DNA of 64,000 bases from Rhizobacter sp. (GTDB lineage: Bacteria > Pseudomonadota > Gammaproteobacteria > Burkholderiales > Burkholderiaceae_C). The notes under the pieces were generated by a model. The model was given only the letters and a program-made list of their open reading frames with translations. It ran no database searches and was not told the origin of the DNA. The translations under genes were made by a program, and so were the position numbers. Shown here piece by piece: positions 43,665 through 51,087 of the stretch (the stretch's first letter is position 1; every line of letters begins with the position of its first letter). The DNA is taken from contig JAHBZQ010000001.1 of assembly GCA_019635355.1 (NCBI GenBank), positions 2,976,001 through 3,040,000 on the forward strand, written 5' to 3'.

Positions 43665-44642
43665 TCAGTTCTGCGCCACCGACACGCCGCGCGGCAACGC
43701 ATCGCGGATGCGGATGGCCTTGGGGATGAGCTTCAGCTCGAAGAAGGTGTCGGCGATCTTCTGCTGCTCGGCCGCCACCTGCGCGCTGATGGGCACGATG
43801 CCGTAGGCGAAACGGCCGGCCGCCACTTCGGTGATGGCCGGGTCGAGGCCGATCTGCGGCGCGAGCAGCTCGGCCACCGCCTTCGCGTTGGTGGCGGCCC
43901 AGCGGTCGAGCTTCGCGAGCTCGTCGATCACGGCCTGGATCACCTGCGGGTGCTTGTCGGCGTAGCCACGCGCAGCGAGATAGAACTGGTGGTTGGCGAC
44001 GATGCCGCGGCCGTCGGCGATCGAGCGCGCGCCGAGCTGCTTCTCGGCGGCGGCGAGGAACGGGTCCCAGATCACCCACGCGTCGACCGCACCGCGCTCG
44101 AAAGCGGCACGCGCATCGGCCGGTGGCAGGAAGACGACCTGCACGTCGCTGTACTTGAGGCCGGCTTTCTCGAGCGCCTTCACCAGCAGGAAGTGCACGT
44201 TGGAGCCTTTGTTGAGCGCGACCTTCTTGCCCTTCAGGTCGGCCACGTTCTTTACCGCCGAGGTCTTGGGCACGACGATGGCTTCACCGGCCGGTGCGGG
44301 CGGCTGGTTGGCCACGTAGACGAGGTCGGCGCCGGCGGCCTGCGCAAAGATGGGTGGCGCTTCGCCCACGGTGCCGAAGTCGAGCGAGCCGACGTTCAGG
44401 CCTTCGAGCAGCACCGGGCCCGAGGGGAACTCGGTCCACTTCACCGTGATGCCTTGCGCCGCGAGGCGGCGGTCGAGGTCGCCGCGCGCTTTCAGGATCG
44501 TGAGCGTGCCGTACTTCTGGTAGCCGATGCGCAGCTCTTTCGGTGCGGTCTGCGCCTGGGCGGCGAAGGAGAGAGAGGCCAGCGCGGCGGTGGCGAGTTG
44601 CAGCCAGCGGCGGCGCGAAGGGCGAAGGTTCGAGAGGGTCAT
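43665..44642 (-). CDS. ssuA: Sulfonate-binding protein, first copy
   Basis: A 325-residue periplasmic binding protein. The signal peptide (SRRRWLQLATAALASLSFAA) has a twin-arginine look and ends near AQAQTA. ELRIGYQKYGTLTILKARGD, VGSLDFGTVGEAPPIFAQAA, KGSNVHFLLVKALEKAGLKY and AFERGAVDAWVIWDPFLAAA are typical of SsuA. It lies 119 bp after ssuE and is followed at 13 bp by a second such gene. It feeds sulfonates to SsuBC. Confidence 0.93.
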   Translation of the reverse strand: MTLSNLRPSRRRWLQLATAALASLSFAAQAQTAPKELRIGYQKYGTLTILKARGDLDRRLAAQGITVKWTEFPSGPVLLEGLNVGSLDFGTVGEAPPIFAQAAGADLVYVANQPPAPAGEAIVVPKTSAVKNVADLKGKKVALNKGSNVHFLLVKALEKAGLKYSDVQVVFLPPADARAAFERGAVDAWVIWDPFLAAAEKQLGARSIADGRGIVANHQFYLAARGYADKHPQVIQAVIDELAKLDRWAATNAKAVAELLAPQIGLDPAITEVAAGRFAYGIVPISAQVAAEQQKIADTFFELKLIPKAIRIRDALPRGVSVAQN

Positions 44643-44761
44643 GGGAGCTGTGTGCTTTCGTCAGGAAAAGGGGCGCCCGACCCGACGGGGCGTCGGGCAC
44701 CGAATCGCCCACGCGGGGCGAGGAGACAAGGGGTGAAACGAGGGCCGAGCCGCTCAGCCGA

Positions 44762-45316
44762 TCAACATCGCGCCGGCTCGGCGACGCGCATTCGCTCGTG
44801 CGTTGCGAGCAAGGGCTGCAGCGCGCGGTCGAGCCGCTCGAGCAGGGCGTCGTCGGGGGCGTAGCCGCCGGCCGGCAGCGACGGCAGCTGCGCATCGGTG
44901 GCGTACACGCCGTCGAGGATGTTGCGCGCGCCGAGTGCCGAGAGCACCGGCTTCAGCGCATAGTCGACCGCGAGCAGGTGCGCGATGCTGCCGCCGGTGG
45001 CGAGCGGCAGCACCGTCTTGCCGCGCAGCGCGTCCTGCGGCAGCAGGTCGAGCCAGAGTTTGAGCAGGCCGCTGTAGGCCGCCTTGTAGATGGGCGTGGA
45101 GACGATCAGCACGTCGGCCTCGGCCACGCGCTGAACGCTCGCCGCGACCGCGGGGTGCCGCGCATCGGCGGCCACCAGCGCGTGCGCCGGCAACTCGCGC
45201 ACGTGCACACGGTGGCGCTCGAAGGCCGCGGTTTCGAGCCGGGCCTGGGCCAGTTCGAGCAACCAGCCCGAGCGCGAGCGTTGCGAGGGGCTGCCGGAGA
45301 TGCTGACGATGTTCAT
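44762..45316 (-). CDS. ssuE: NAD(P)H-dependent FMN reductase for sulfonate monooxygenase
   Basis: A 184-residue flavodoxin-like reductase. The FMN-binding start NIVSISGSPSQRSRSGWLLE, the motif VLIVSTPIYKAAYSGLLKLW and the glycine-rich LPLATGGSIAHLLAVDYALK define SsuE, which supplies reduced FMN to SsuD. First gene of the operon; the start at 45316 was chosen since the flavin motif follows within 10 residues. A palindrome upstream at 45356-45382 may be the operator. Confidence 0.93.
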   Translation of the reverse strand: MNIVSISGSPSQRSRSGWLLELAQARLETAAFERHRVHVRELPAHALVAADARHPAVAASVQRVAEADVLIVSTPIYKAAYSGLLKLWLDLLPQDALRGKTVLPLATGGSIAHLLAVDYALKPVLSALGARNILDGVYATDAQLPSLPAGGYAPDDALLERLDRALQPLLATHERMRVAEPARC

Positions 45317-45355
45317 GGCTGCACGATAGCCAGCAGCCTGCGGTGCGCCAACGAA

Positions 45356-45382
45356 CGAAATCGCGCATCGATATCGATTTCG
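45356..45382. promoter_or_regulatory. Nested palindromes upstream of ssuE
   Basis: cgaaatcg and cgatttcg are perfect inverted arms 11 bp apart. Inside and partly across them lies the perfect 12-bp palindrome atcgatatcgat (45367-45378). It is 40 bp upstream of ssuE and 34 bp upstream of the divergent YitT-family gene. Sulfonate operons are controlled by LysR-type regulators (CysB, Cbl, SsuR) elsewhere; the match to any of them is not established. Confidence 0.5.
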
Positions 45383-45415
45383 CAAACGCGCATGGCCCGC
45401 GTGGAGAATCGGGCG

Positions 45416-46030
45416 ATGCAAGACCCCGACCCCGCCACGCTCAAGCACACGCCGCTCGAAGACCTGCAGGCGATCCTGATCGGCACGCTGCTCGTGTCGC
45501 TCGCGGTCACGCTCTTCCAGCATGCGGGGCTGCTGTCGGGCGGCACTGCGGGCATCGCCTTCCTCGCGCACTACCTCGGCGGCTGGTCGTTCGGCCTCGC
45601 GTACTTCGTCATCAACCTGCCCTTCTACTGGCTGGCCTGGCGCCACATGGGCCGCCGCTTCACGCTGCGCACGCTGGCCGCGGTGGTGCTGGTGGCGGTG
45701 ATGAGCGACTGGCTGCCGCGCCACCTGGTGCTCGCCTCGCTCGACGCGTGGCTCGCCGCCCTGCTCGGCGGCGTGCTGATGGGCAATGGCTTCCTGGTGC
45801 TCTTTCGCCACCACGCGAGCCTGGGCGGCCTGGGCATCCTCGCGTTGCTGGCGCAGAAGAAGAAAGGCTGGCGCGCCGGCCACGTGCAGATGGCGATGGA
45901 CGCGGCCATCGTGTGCGCCGCCCTCGCCACCGTGCCACTCGACCGTGTGGCCCTCTCGGTGGCCGCGGCCGTGGTGCTCAACCTCGTGATCGCCACCAAC
46001 CACCGACCCGGGCGCTACGTGGCGCAGTGA
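45416..46030 (+). CDS. YitT-family membrane protein
   Basis: A 204-residue integral membrane protein with about five to six hydrophobic helices, in the YitT/DUF161 class: AILIGTLLVSLAVTLFQHAG, LLSGGTAGIAFLAHYLGGWS, and NGFLVLFRHHASLGGLGILA. It lacks the C-terminal DUF2179 domain that many relatives carry. Transport of a small anion or peptide has been suggested for the family without clear proof. The ATG at 45416 has a ggag nine bases upstream; a start at 45392 (MARVENRA) is also possible. Divergent from ssuE, so sulfur-related control is possible. Confidence 0.8.
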   Translation: MQDPDPATLKHTPLEDLQAILIGTLLVSLAVTLFQHAGLLSGGTAGIAFLAHYLGGWSFGLAYFVINLPFYWLAWRHMGRRFTLRTLAAVVLVAVMSDWLPRHLVLASLDAWLAALLGGVLMGNGFLVLFRHHASLGGLGILALLAQKKKGWRAGHVQMAMDAAIVCAALATVPLDRVALSVAAAVVLNLVIATNHRPGRYVAQ

Positions 46031-46094
46031 CACCGCCGCCCCGCGTGCCGCGGCGGCGTCGACATCACCGGAGCCTGGCCCTACGATCCCCCGC

Positions 46095-47177
46095 ATGGCC
46101 GCGAACTCTTCCTCCGTGCGCAGCGAACTGCGCTTCGCCACCCTGGCGTCGGGCGCGCGCATCGCCTGGGCCGCAAGCGGCCGCGGCACGGCGGGCACAC
46201 CGCCGCTCGTGCGCGCCGCGCACTGGATGACGCATGTGGAGCACGATGCGCAGTCGCCCCTCTGGCAACCCTGGCTCACGCGCCTGGGCCGCTCGTTGCG
46301 GGTGGTGCGCTACGACGAGCGCGGCTGCGGCTCGTCGTCGAGCGACGACACGCCGCCCGGGCTGGACGCCGCCGTCGAGGAGCTGGCCGCGGTGATCGAC
46401 GCCAGCGGCAGCGCACGTGTGGCGCTGCTCGGCATGTCGGGCTCGTGCGCCGCCGCTGTCGCCTATGCGGCGCGCCACCCCGGGCGGGTGAGCCACCTCG
46501 TGCTGCACGGCGGCTACACACACGGGCTGCTGCAGCGCGAGCCGAGTGCCGAAGCCCTGGCTTACCACCGCGCGCAACTGCAACTGATGGCCCTGGGCTG
46601 GGGCCGCCGCAACCCGGCGGTGCAGCAGTTCTTCACCACCACCCTGCTGCCCGAGGCCACGCCCGAGCAGGCCGCGGCGCTCAACGAGCAGCAGCGGCTG
46701 TCGTGCGACGGCGCGCGGGCCGCGGCCATCCTCGATGCCCGCGCCTCGCTCGACGTGCGGCCCTTCCTGCCGCAGGTGCGCTGCCCCACGCTCGTGCTGC
46801 ACAGCGAAGGCGACGTCATGGTGCCGCTAGAGCGTGGCCGCGAGCTCGCGGCCGGCATCGCCGGTGCACGCTTCGAGGCGCTGCGCAGCCGCAACCACAT
46901 CCCGCTGGCGGGCGAAGCGGCCTTCGAGCGCTTCTGCGACGCCATCACCGAGTTCGTCAACGAGTCGGCGGCGCCCAGTGCCGGCTTCACCCGCCGCGAG
47001 CGCGAGCTGCTCGACGCGGTGGCACGCGGCCTCGACAACCTGCAGATCGCCGCCCACCTGGGCCTGGCCGACAAGACCGTGCGCAACGCCCTCTCGCCGC
47101 TCTACGCCAAGCTCGGCGTGGAAGGCCGCCCACAGGCCATCGTGCGGGCCCGCGAGCTGGGCTTCGGGCAGGGCTGA
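46095..47177 (+). CDS. Alpha/beta hydrolase fused to a LuxR-type DNA-binding domain
   Basis: A 360-residue fusion. Residues 1-280 are an alpha/beta hydrolase: oxyanion-region HWMTHVEHD, nucleophile elbow LLGMSGSCAAA, acid in LHSEGDVMVP and histidine in RSRNHIPLAG, so the triad looks complete. Residues 295-355 are a LuxR/NarL HTH (RRERELLDAVARGLDNLQIA, LGLADKTVRNALSPLYAKLG). Proteins with this layout exist in proteobacteria; they may bind or cleave a small ester or lactone and change DNA binding. The gene is on its own, 64 bp after the YitT-family gene and 136 bp before a small membrane protein. Target genes are unknown. Confidence 0.85.
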   Translation: MAANSSSVRSELRFATLASGARIAWAASGRGTAGTPPLVRAAHWMTHVEHDAQSPLWQPWLTRLGRSLRVVRYDERGCGSSSSDDTPPGLDAAVEELAAVIDASGSARVALLGMSGSCAAAVAYAARHPGRVSHLVLHGGYTHGLLQREPSAEALAYHRAQLQLMALGWGRRNPAVQQFFTTTLLPEATPEQAAALNEQQRLSCDGARAAAILDARASLDVRPFLPQVRCPTLVLHSEGDVMVPLERGRELAAGIAGARFEALRSRNHIPLAGEAAFERFCDAITEFVNESAAPSAGFTRRERELLDAVARGLDNLQIAAHLGLADKTVRNALSPLYAKLGVEGRPQAIVRARELGFGQG

Positions 47178-47313
47178 GCGGGACAGGCGTCCCGCCCGGC
47201 GCACGCCTGCACACCCGCCCGGCCGGCCGCCGGGCCCGTTGCCCCGTGGTGCACGTGAGCCGGTGGCGCTGCAATCGGGTTCCCGTCATCGCGACACCCA
47301 CCAGGAGCCCACC

Positions 47314-47685
47314 ATGTCACCTGCCGCCCGTTCCCTGCAGGCCTTCGGTCTTTATCTCTGCGTGCTGGGCCCGGGGCTGCTCGTGGCGCCCGGGCCTCTG
47401 CTGGCCCCCTTCGGCATCGCCGCGCCGCAGGAGGTGTGGGTGCGCGTGGTCGGGCTGCTGGCCCTGGTGCTCGGCGCGTACTACCTCGTGATCGCGCGTC
47501 ACGAGGTCGTGCCGCTGATGCGCGCCAGCGTGGTGGCGCGCTTCGGTGTGCTGGGGGTCTTCAGCGGCCTCGTGCTGCTGGCCGGTGCACCGGCCGCGCT
47601 GGTGCTCTTCGGCCTGGTCGACGCGGCCGCCGCCTCCTGGACGGCCGTGTCGCTGCGGCGCGGCCCCGCTCTCGCCCGCGCCTGA
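47314..47685 (+). CDS. Small four-helix membrane protein of unknown function
   Basis: A 123-residue hydrophobic protein with four predicted helices (about 8-28, 42-61, 74-92 and 95-112), no signal peptide and few charged residues. I do not recognise a named family. The overall style resembles small DoxX-like or DUF4345-like integral proteins. The ATG at 47314 is preceded by ccaggag at a good distance. It lies between the hydrolase-LuxR gene and a dehydrogenase gene. Co-regulation with either is possible, but the gaps (136 and 133 bp) leave room for separate promoters. Confidence 0.72.
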   Translation: MSPAARSLQAFGLYLCVLGPGLLVAPGPLLAPFGIAAPQEVWVRVVGLLALVLGAYYLVIARHEVVPLMRASVVARFGVLGVFSGLVLLAGAPAALVLFGLVDAAAASWTAVSLRRGPALARA

Positions 47686-47711
47686 CGCGGCGCAGCAGCG
47701 TCGCGAAAGTT

Positions 47712-47729
47712 ACTTGTCGGCCGACAAGT
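47712..47729. promoter_or_regulatory. Perfect 18-bp palindrome, probable operator
   Basis: acttgtcggccgacaagt is perfectly self-complementary. It lies 90-107 bp upstream of the short-chain dehydrogenase start. The size and symmetry are those of TetR-family (or MarR-family) operators. No TetR gene is present in the window, so the cognate regulator must be elsewhere. Confidence 0.65.
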
Positions 47730-47818
47730 CAAATCGCCAACCGTGATACAACCCTCCGTTCGATTCGCGCGCAAGACGCGGGGCACGGTGCCCTGGGCGC
47801 AGCGGAGGGAGTGGTGTC

Positions 47819-48655
47819 GTGGTGGATCGTTTGAAGAACAAGGTGGCCGTCATCACCGGCGGATGCTCGGGCATTGGCCTCGGCACGGTGGAGAAGTTCG
47901 TCGCCGAAGGCGCGCAGGTGGTGGTGGGCGACATCAACGACGCCGACGGCGCCGCGCTGGAAGCACGTTTTGCCGGCAAGGTCGCCTACCAGCATTGCGA
48001 CGTGACCGATGCGCCGCAGATCGAGGCGCTGATGGCCGCGGCGGCGGCGCGCTTCGGCGGGCTCGACATCGTCTTCAACAACGCCGGGGCCGGCGGCACG
48101 CCCGCATCCATTGCCGAGATGACGCCCGAAGGCTGGGACCGCACCCAGAGCCTCTTGCTGCGCTCGGTGGCGCTCGGCATCGCCTACGCCGTGCCGCACC
48201 TGAAGAAGCGCGGCGGCGGGGCCATCGTCAACACCGCCTCCATCGCGGGCGTGCAGTCGGGCGCCGCACCCATCGCCTACTCGGTGGCCAAGGCCGGCGT
48301 GATCCACCTGACCCGCATCGCCGGAGCCGAGCTCGCGCGCAGCGGCATCCGCGTCAACGCGGTGTGCCCGGGGCTCATCCTCACCAACATCTTCACCGCC
48401 AACCCGGAGCGTGTGCCGCCCGCAGCGGCGCCAATGGTGAAGGCCGCGATGGCCAAGGGCGCGCCCAACGCCCAGCCGATCCACAAGGCCGGCGTGCCGG
48501 AAGACATTGCCAACGCGGTGCTCTTCTTTGCCAGCGACGACTCGGCCTTCGTGACGGGCGAGCACCTGCTCGTGGACGGCGGCGCGTTCATCGGCCCTCG
48601 CCATGTGTGGGACCCCGCAGCACAAGCTGAACGCGAAGCGCGCATGCGGGGATGA
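47819..48655 (+). CDS. Short-chain dehydrogenase/reductase
   Basis: A 278-residue classical SDR. The cofactor motif TGGCSGIG (about 14-21), NNAGAGG, the catalytic serine in NTASIAG and the Tyr-x3-Lys in YSVAKAG are all present; an aspartate in VVGDIND suggests NAD(H). It begins with GTG (47819) behind ggaggga; a second GTG one codon later is equally possible. The substrate cannot be read from sequence. A perfect palindrome in the promoter suggests induction by a specific metabolite. A strong hairpin follows the stop. Confidence 0.88.
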   Translation: MVDRLKNKVAVITGGCSGIGLGTVEKFVAEGAQVVVGDINDADGAALEARFAGKVAYQHCDVTDAPQIEALMAAAAARFGGLDIVFNNAGAGGTPASIAEMTPEGWDRTQSLLLRSVALGIAYAVPHLKKRGGGAIVNTASIAGVQSGAAPIAYSVAKAGVIHLTRIAGAELARSGIRVNAVCPGLILTNIFTANPERVPPAAAPMVKAAMAKGAPNAQPIHKAGVPEDIANAVLFFASDDSAFVTGEHLLVDGGAFIGPRHVWDPAAQAEREARMRG

Positions 48656-48662
48656 CAGCCCC

Positions 48663-48686
48663 TCGGTCGACGGGTACGTCGACCGA
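48663..48686 (+). terminator. Strong hairpin after the dehydrogenase gene
   Basis: Perfect 10-bp arms tcggtcgacg / cgtcgaccga around ggta, starting 8 bp after the stop, with an outer ccctc/gaggg extension. No T-tract follows. It probably stops or slows transcription before the lipid kinase gene 103 bp further on. Confidence 0.55.
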
Positions 48687-48788
48687 TCCCCCGAGGGAAT
48701 GCGGGCCGGCTTGGGGCAGCCCGGCGCTCGGCCCGCTCGCGCCCGCCCGCCTGGGTTGAACGGCACACGGATTGCCGCAGGGAGGAGG

Positions 48789-49769
48789 ATGCGCCACAGC
48801 TCCTTCCACGACAGCCCGCTCCACGTCCTGCTCAACGCGGCCTCGGGCCGCGATGACGCCCAGGCCACCTATGCACTGATCGGCCAGAAGCTGGCCGAAT
48901 CGGGTCGGCGCTACCGCATCGAGATGGTGGAGCGTGGCGAGGACATTCCGCGCACCGCGCAGCGCCTGGCCGCGCAGGCCACCGCGCAAGGCGGCGTGGT
49001 GGTCGCCGCCGGGGGCGACGGCACCATCAACGCCGTGGCCCAGGCCGCACACGACGCCGGCTGCCCGATGGGCGTGCTGCCGCAGGGCACCTTCAACTAC
49101 TTCAGCCGCACGCACGGCATCCCGCAAGACACCGCCGCCGCCATCGAGGCGATGCTCGGGGCGCAGGCGCATCCGGTGCAGGTGGGGCTCATCAACAACC
49201 GGGTGTTTCTCGTCAACGCGAGCCTCGGCCTCTACCCCGACCTGCTGGAAGACCGCGAGGCCTACAAGCAGCGCTTCGGCCGCAGCCGCGTGGTGGCGCT
49301 CTTCGCCGCCGGCGCCACACTGCTGCGCGAGCACCGCCAGCTGCGCCTGCGCATCGAGCGCGGCGGCGCGGTGCGCGACGTGCGCAGCGCCACGCTCTTC
49401 GTCGGCAACAACCGGCTGCAGCTGGAGCAGGTGGGCCTGCCCGAAGCGCGCGCCATCGACCAGGGCCGCGTGGCCGCGGTGATGTTGAAGCCCACCAGCA
49501 CCTGGGGCCTGGTGCGCCTGATGTGGCGCAGCGCGAGGGGCGAGCTGGCCGAGGTGCAGGAGGTGGAGCACTTCCAGTTCCAGCACATGACGGTGCAGCC
49601 CTGGCTGCCCTACGGCTCGCGGCGCGTGAAGGTGGCGACCGACGGTGAGGTGAGCCTGATGCGTGCGCCCCTCGAATTCCGCGTGTCGCCACGGCCGCTG
49701 TACCTGCTCAAGCCGGCCGTGCGCCCGGGTGCGGTCGACACCGTCGAACATGCTGCTGCACATCTCTGA
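48789..49769 (+). CDS. Diacylglycerol kinase-type lipid kinase
   Basis: A 326-residue member of the diacylglycerol/sphingosine kinase fold. The nucleotide motif AAGGDGTINAVAQ (about 74-86) and PQGTFNYFSRTHGIP are typical; ATP phosphorylates a lipid alcohol at the membrane. The C-terminal beta domain has ATDGEV, which helps the active site. The ATG at 48789 follows ggaggagg. The metallophosphatase gene overlaps its last 20 bases. The lipid substrate (diacylglycerol or another) cannot be decided. Confidence 0.87.
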   Translation: MRHSSFHDSPLHVLLNAASGRDDAQATYALIGQKLAESGRRYRIEMVERGEDIPRTAQRLAAQATAQGGVVVAAGGDGTINAVAQAAHDAGCPMGVLPQGTFNYFSRTHGIPQDTAAAIEAMLGAQAHPVQVGLINNRVFLVNASLGLYPDLLEDREAYKQRFGRSRVVALFAAGATLLREHRQLRLRIERGGAVRDVRSATLFVGNNRLQLEQVGLPEARAIDQGRVAAVMLKPTSTWGLVRLMWRSARGELAEVQEVEHFQFQHMTVQPWLPYGSRRVKVATDGEVSLMRAPLEFRVSPRPLYLLKPAVRPGAVDTVEHAAAHL

Positions 49770-50628
49770 CCCGCACTTCGGCACCGAGCAGCCGGAGGTG
49801 GTAGACGCGCTGCTGCGCCTCACCGACACGCACCGCCCGGAGCTGGTGCTGCTCTCGGGCGACATCACGCAGCGCGCGCGGCGCTCGCAGTTCCGCGCGG
49901 CGCGCGAGTTCGTCGACCGGCTCAACACACCACGCACGCTTGTGATCCCCGGCAACCACGACATCCCGCTCTTCAACCTGGCGGCCCGGCTCTTCTGGCC
50001 CTATGCCAACTACCTGCGCGAGTTCCCGGCGGTGGCTGGCCTGCACGACTCGAGCCGCCTGCGGGTGATCGCGCTCAACACCACACGCCCCAGCCGGCAC
50101 AAGAACGGCGTGCTCTCGCCCGAGCAGATCGACCACGTGGTGGAGTGCCTGCGGCAGGCGAAGCCGGGGCAGCTGCGCATCGTGGCGATGCACCAGCCGA
50201 TCGCGGTGGAGCGGGCGCAAGACGCGCACGACCGCCTGCGCGGCCCGCTGCGCGAGGCGCTGCAGCGCTGGGCCGAGGCCGGCGCCGACCTGGTGCTGGG
50301 CGGCCACATCCACCTGCCCTACGTGCTGCCGCTCTTCAGCCCGACCGAGCGGCTCAAGCGCCGCATGTGGGCGGTGCAGGCGGGCACGGCGGTGTCGCGC
50401 CGGGTGCGCGAGGGCATTCCGAATTCGGTGAACATCATCCGCTGGGGCGGCGTGCTGCCGCTCGGGCTGTGCCTGGTCGAACGCTGGGACTACCTGGCCG
50501 AGGCGAAGGCGTTTGCCCGCGCGCGCGTGTCGGCGCTCGACACTGGCTGGCTGCCGCCCGACCCGCCGCCCATCACCGTGCCGGCGGTCGACCCGGCACA
50601 TCTCGGGCCGGTCGAGGCTAGACCTTGA
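49750..50628 (+). CDS. Calcineurin-like metallophosphoesterase
   Basis: A 292-residue metal-dependent phosphoesterase. The five metal-binding motifs are in order: ISDPHFG (5-11), LSGDITQ, PGNHD, MHQPI and GGHIHLP. Members cleave phosphoesters ranging from cyclic nucleotides to lipids (e.g. UDP-diacylglucosamine). It starts within the end of the lipid kinase gene, so both are made together; a lipid phosphate substrate is plausible but unproven. The 3' end overlaps the convergent response-regulator gene by 11 bp. Confidence 0.88.
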   Translation: MLLHISDPHFGTEQPEVVDALLRLTDTHRPELVLLSGDITQRARRSQFRAAREFVDRLNTPRTLVIPGNHDIPLFNLAARLFWPYANYLREFPAVAGLHDSSRLRVIALNTTRPSRHKNGVLSPEQIDHVVECLRQAKPGQLRIVAMHQPIAVERAQDAHDRLRGPLREALQRWAEAGADLVLGGHIHLPYVLPLFSPTERLKRRMWAVQAGTAVSRRVREGIPNSVNIIRWGGVLPLGLCLVERWDYLAEAKAFARARVSALDTGWLPPDPPPITVPAVDPAHLGPVEARP

Positions 50629-51067
50629 GGCCGCGCAGAAAGCGCTGCAGCGACGCGTCGAGCTTCGGCGCCGCCACACCCGCGCCGCCCGCGGCCTGCT
50701 GCACGCGGCCATGCACCGAGAAGTGGGCCACGAGCTGCAGCAGGCTGTCGGCCGCGTAGGGCTTCTCGACGAAGGCGTCGTAGTCGGTGAAGGACTCGCG
50801 CACCACCTTCTCGTGGGTGCCGCTCATCACGACGATGGGGATGTCTTCCAGCAGCGGGTTGGCGCGCACGGCCTGGCCGAGCTCGCCGCCGGTCACGTGG
50901 GGCATCATGAAATCGGTGAGGATGACCGCGGGCTTCTCGCCCGCGAGCAACTCGAGCGCCGCCTTGCCGTTGGCCGCGCAGGCCACACGAAAGCCTTCGG
51001 CCTCGAGCAGCAGGCTCAGGATCTCCGCGCTTCCGTACTCGTCTTCGGCCAGCAGGACCAATTTCAT
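50618..51067 (-). CDS. Stand-alone response regulator paired with a KaiC-like ATPase
   Basis: A 149-residue protein. The receiver domain (1-120) has AEDEYGSAE, the phospho-aspartate Asp52 (ILTDFMMPH), VVMSGTHEK and the lysine in VEKPYAA. A short tail follows (about 125-149) ending ASLQRFLRGLKV, with no DNA-binding domain. It lies 20 bp after the KaiC-like gene, so the two are one unit. No histidine kinase is next to it. It may act through protein contact with the ATPase. Confidence 0.85.
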   Translation of the reverse strand: MKLVLLAEDEYGSAEILSLLLEAEGFRVACAANGKAALELLAGEKPAVILTDFMMPHVTGGELGQAVRANPLLEDIPIVVMSGTHEKVVRESFTDYDAFVEKPYAADSLLQLVAHFSVHGRVQQAAGGAGVAAPKLDASLQRFLRGLKV

Positions 51068-51087
51068 GTTGCGCAACCTCGTGGACC

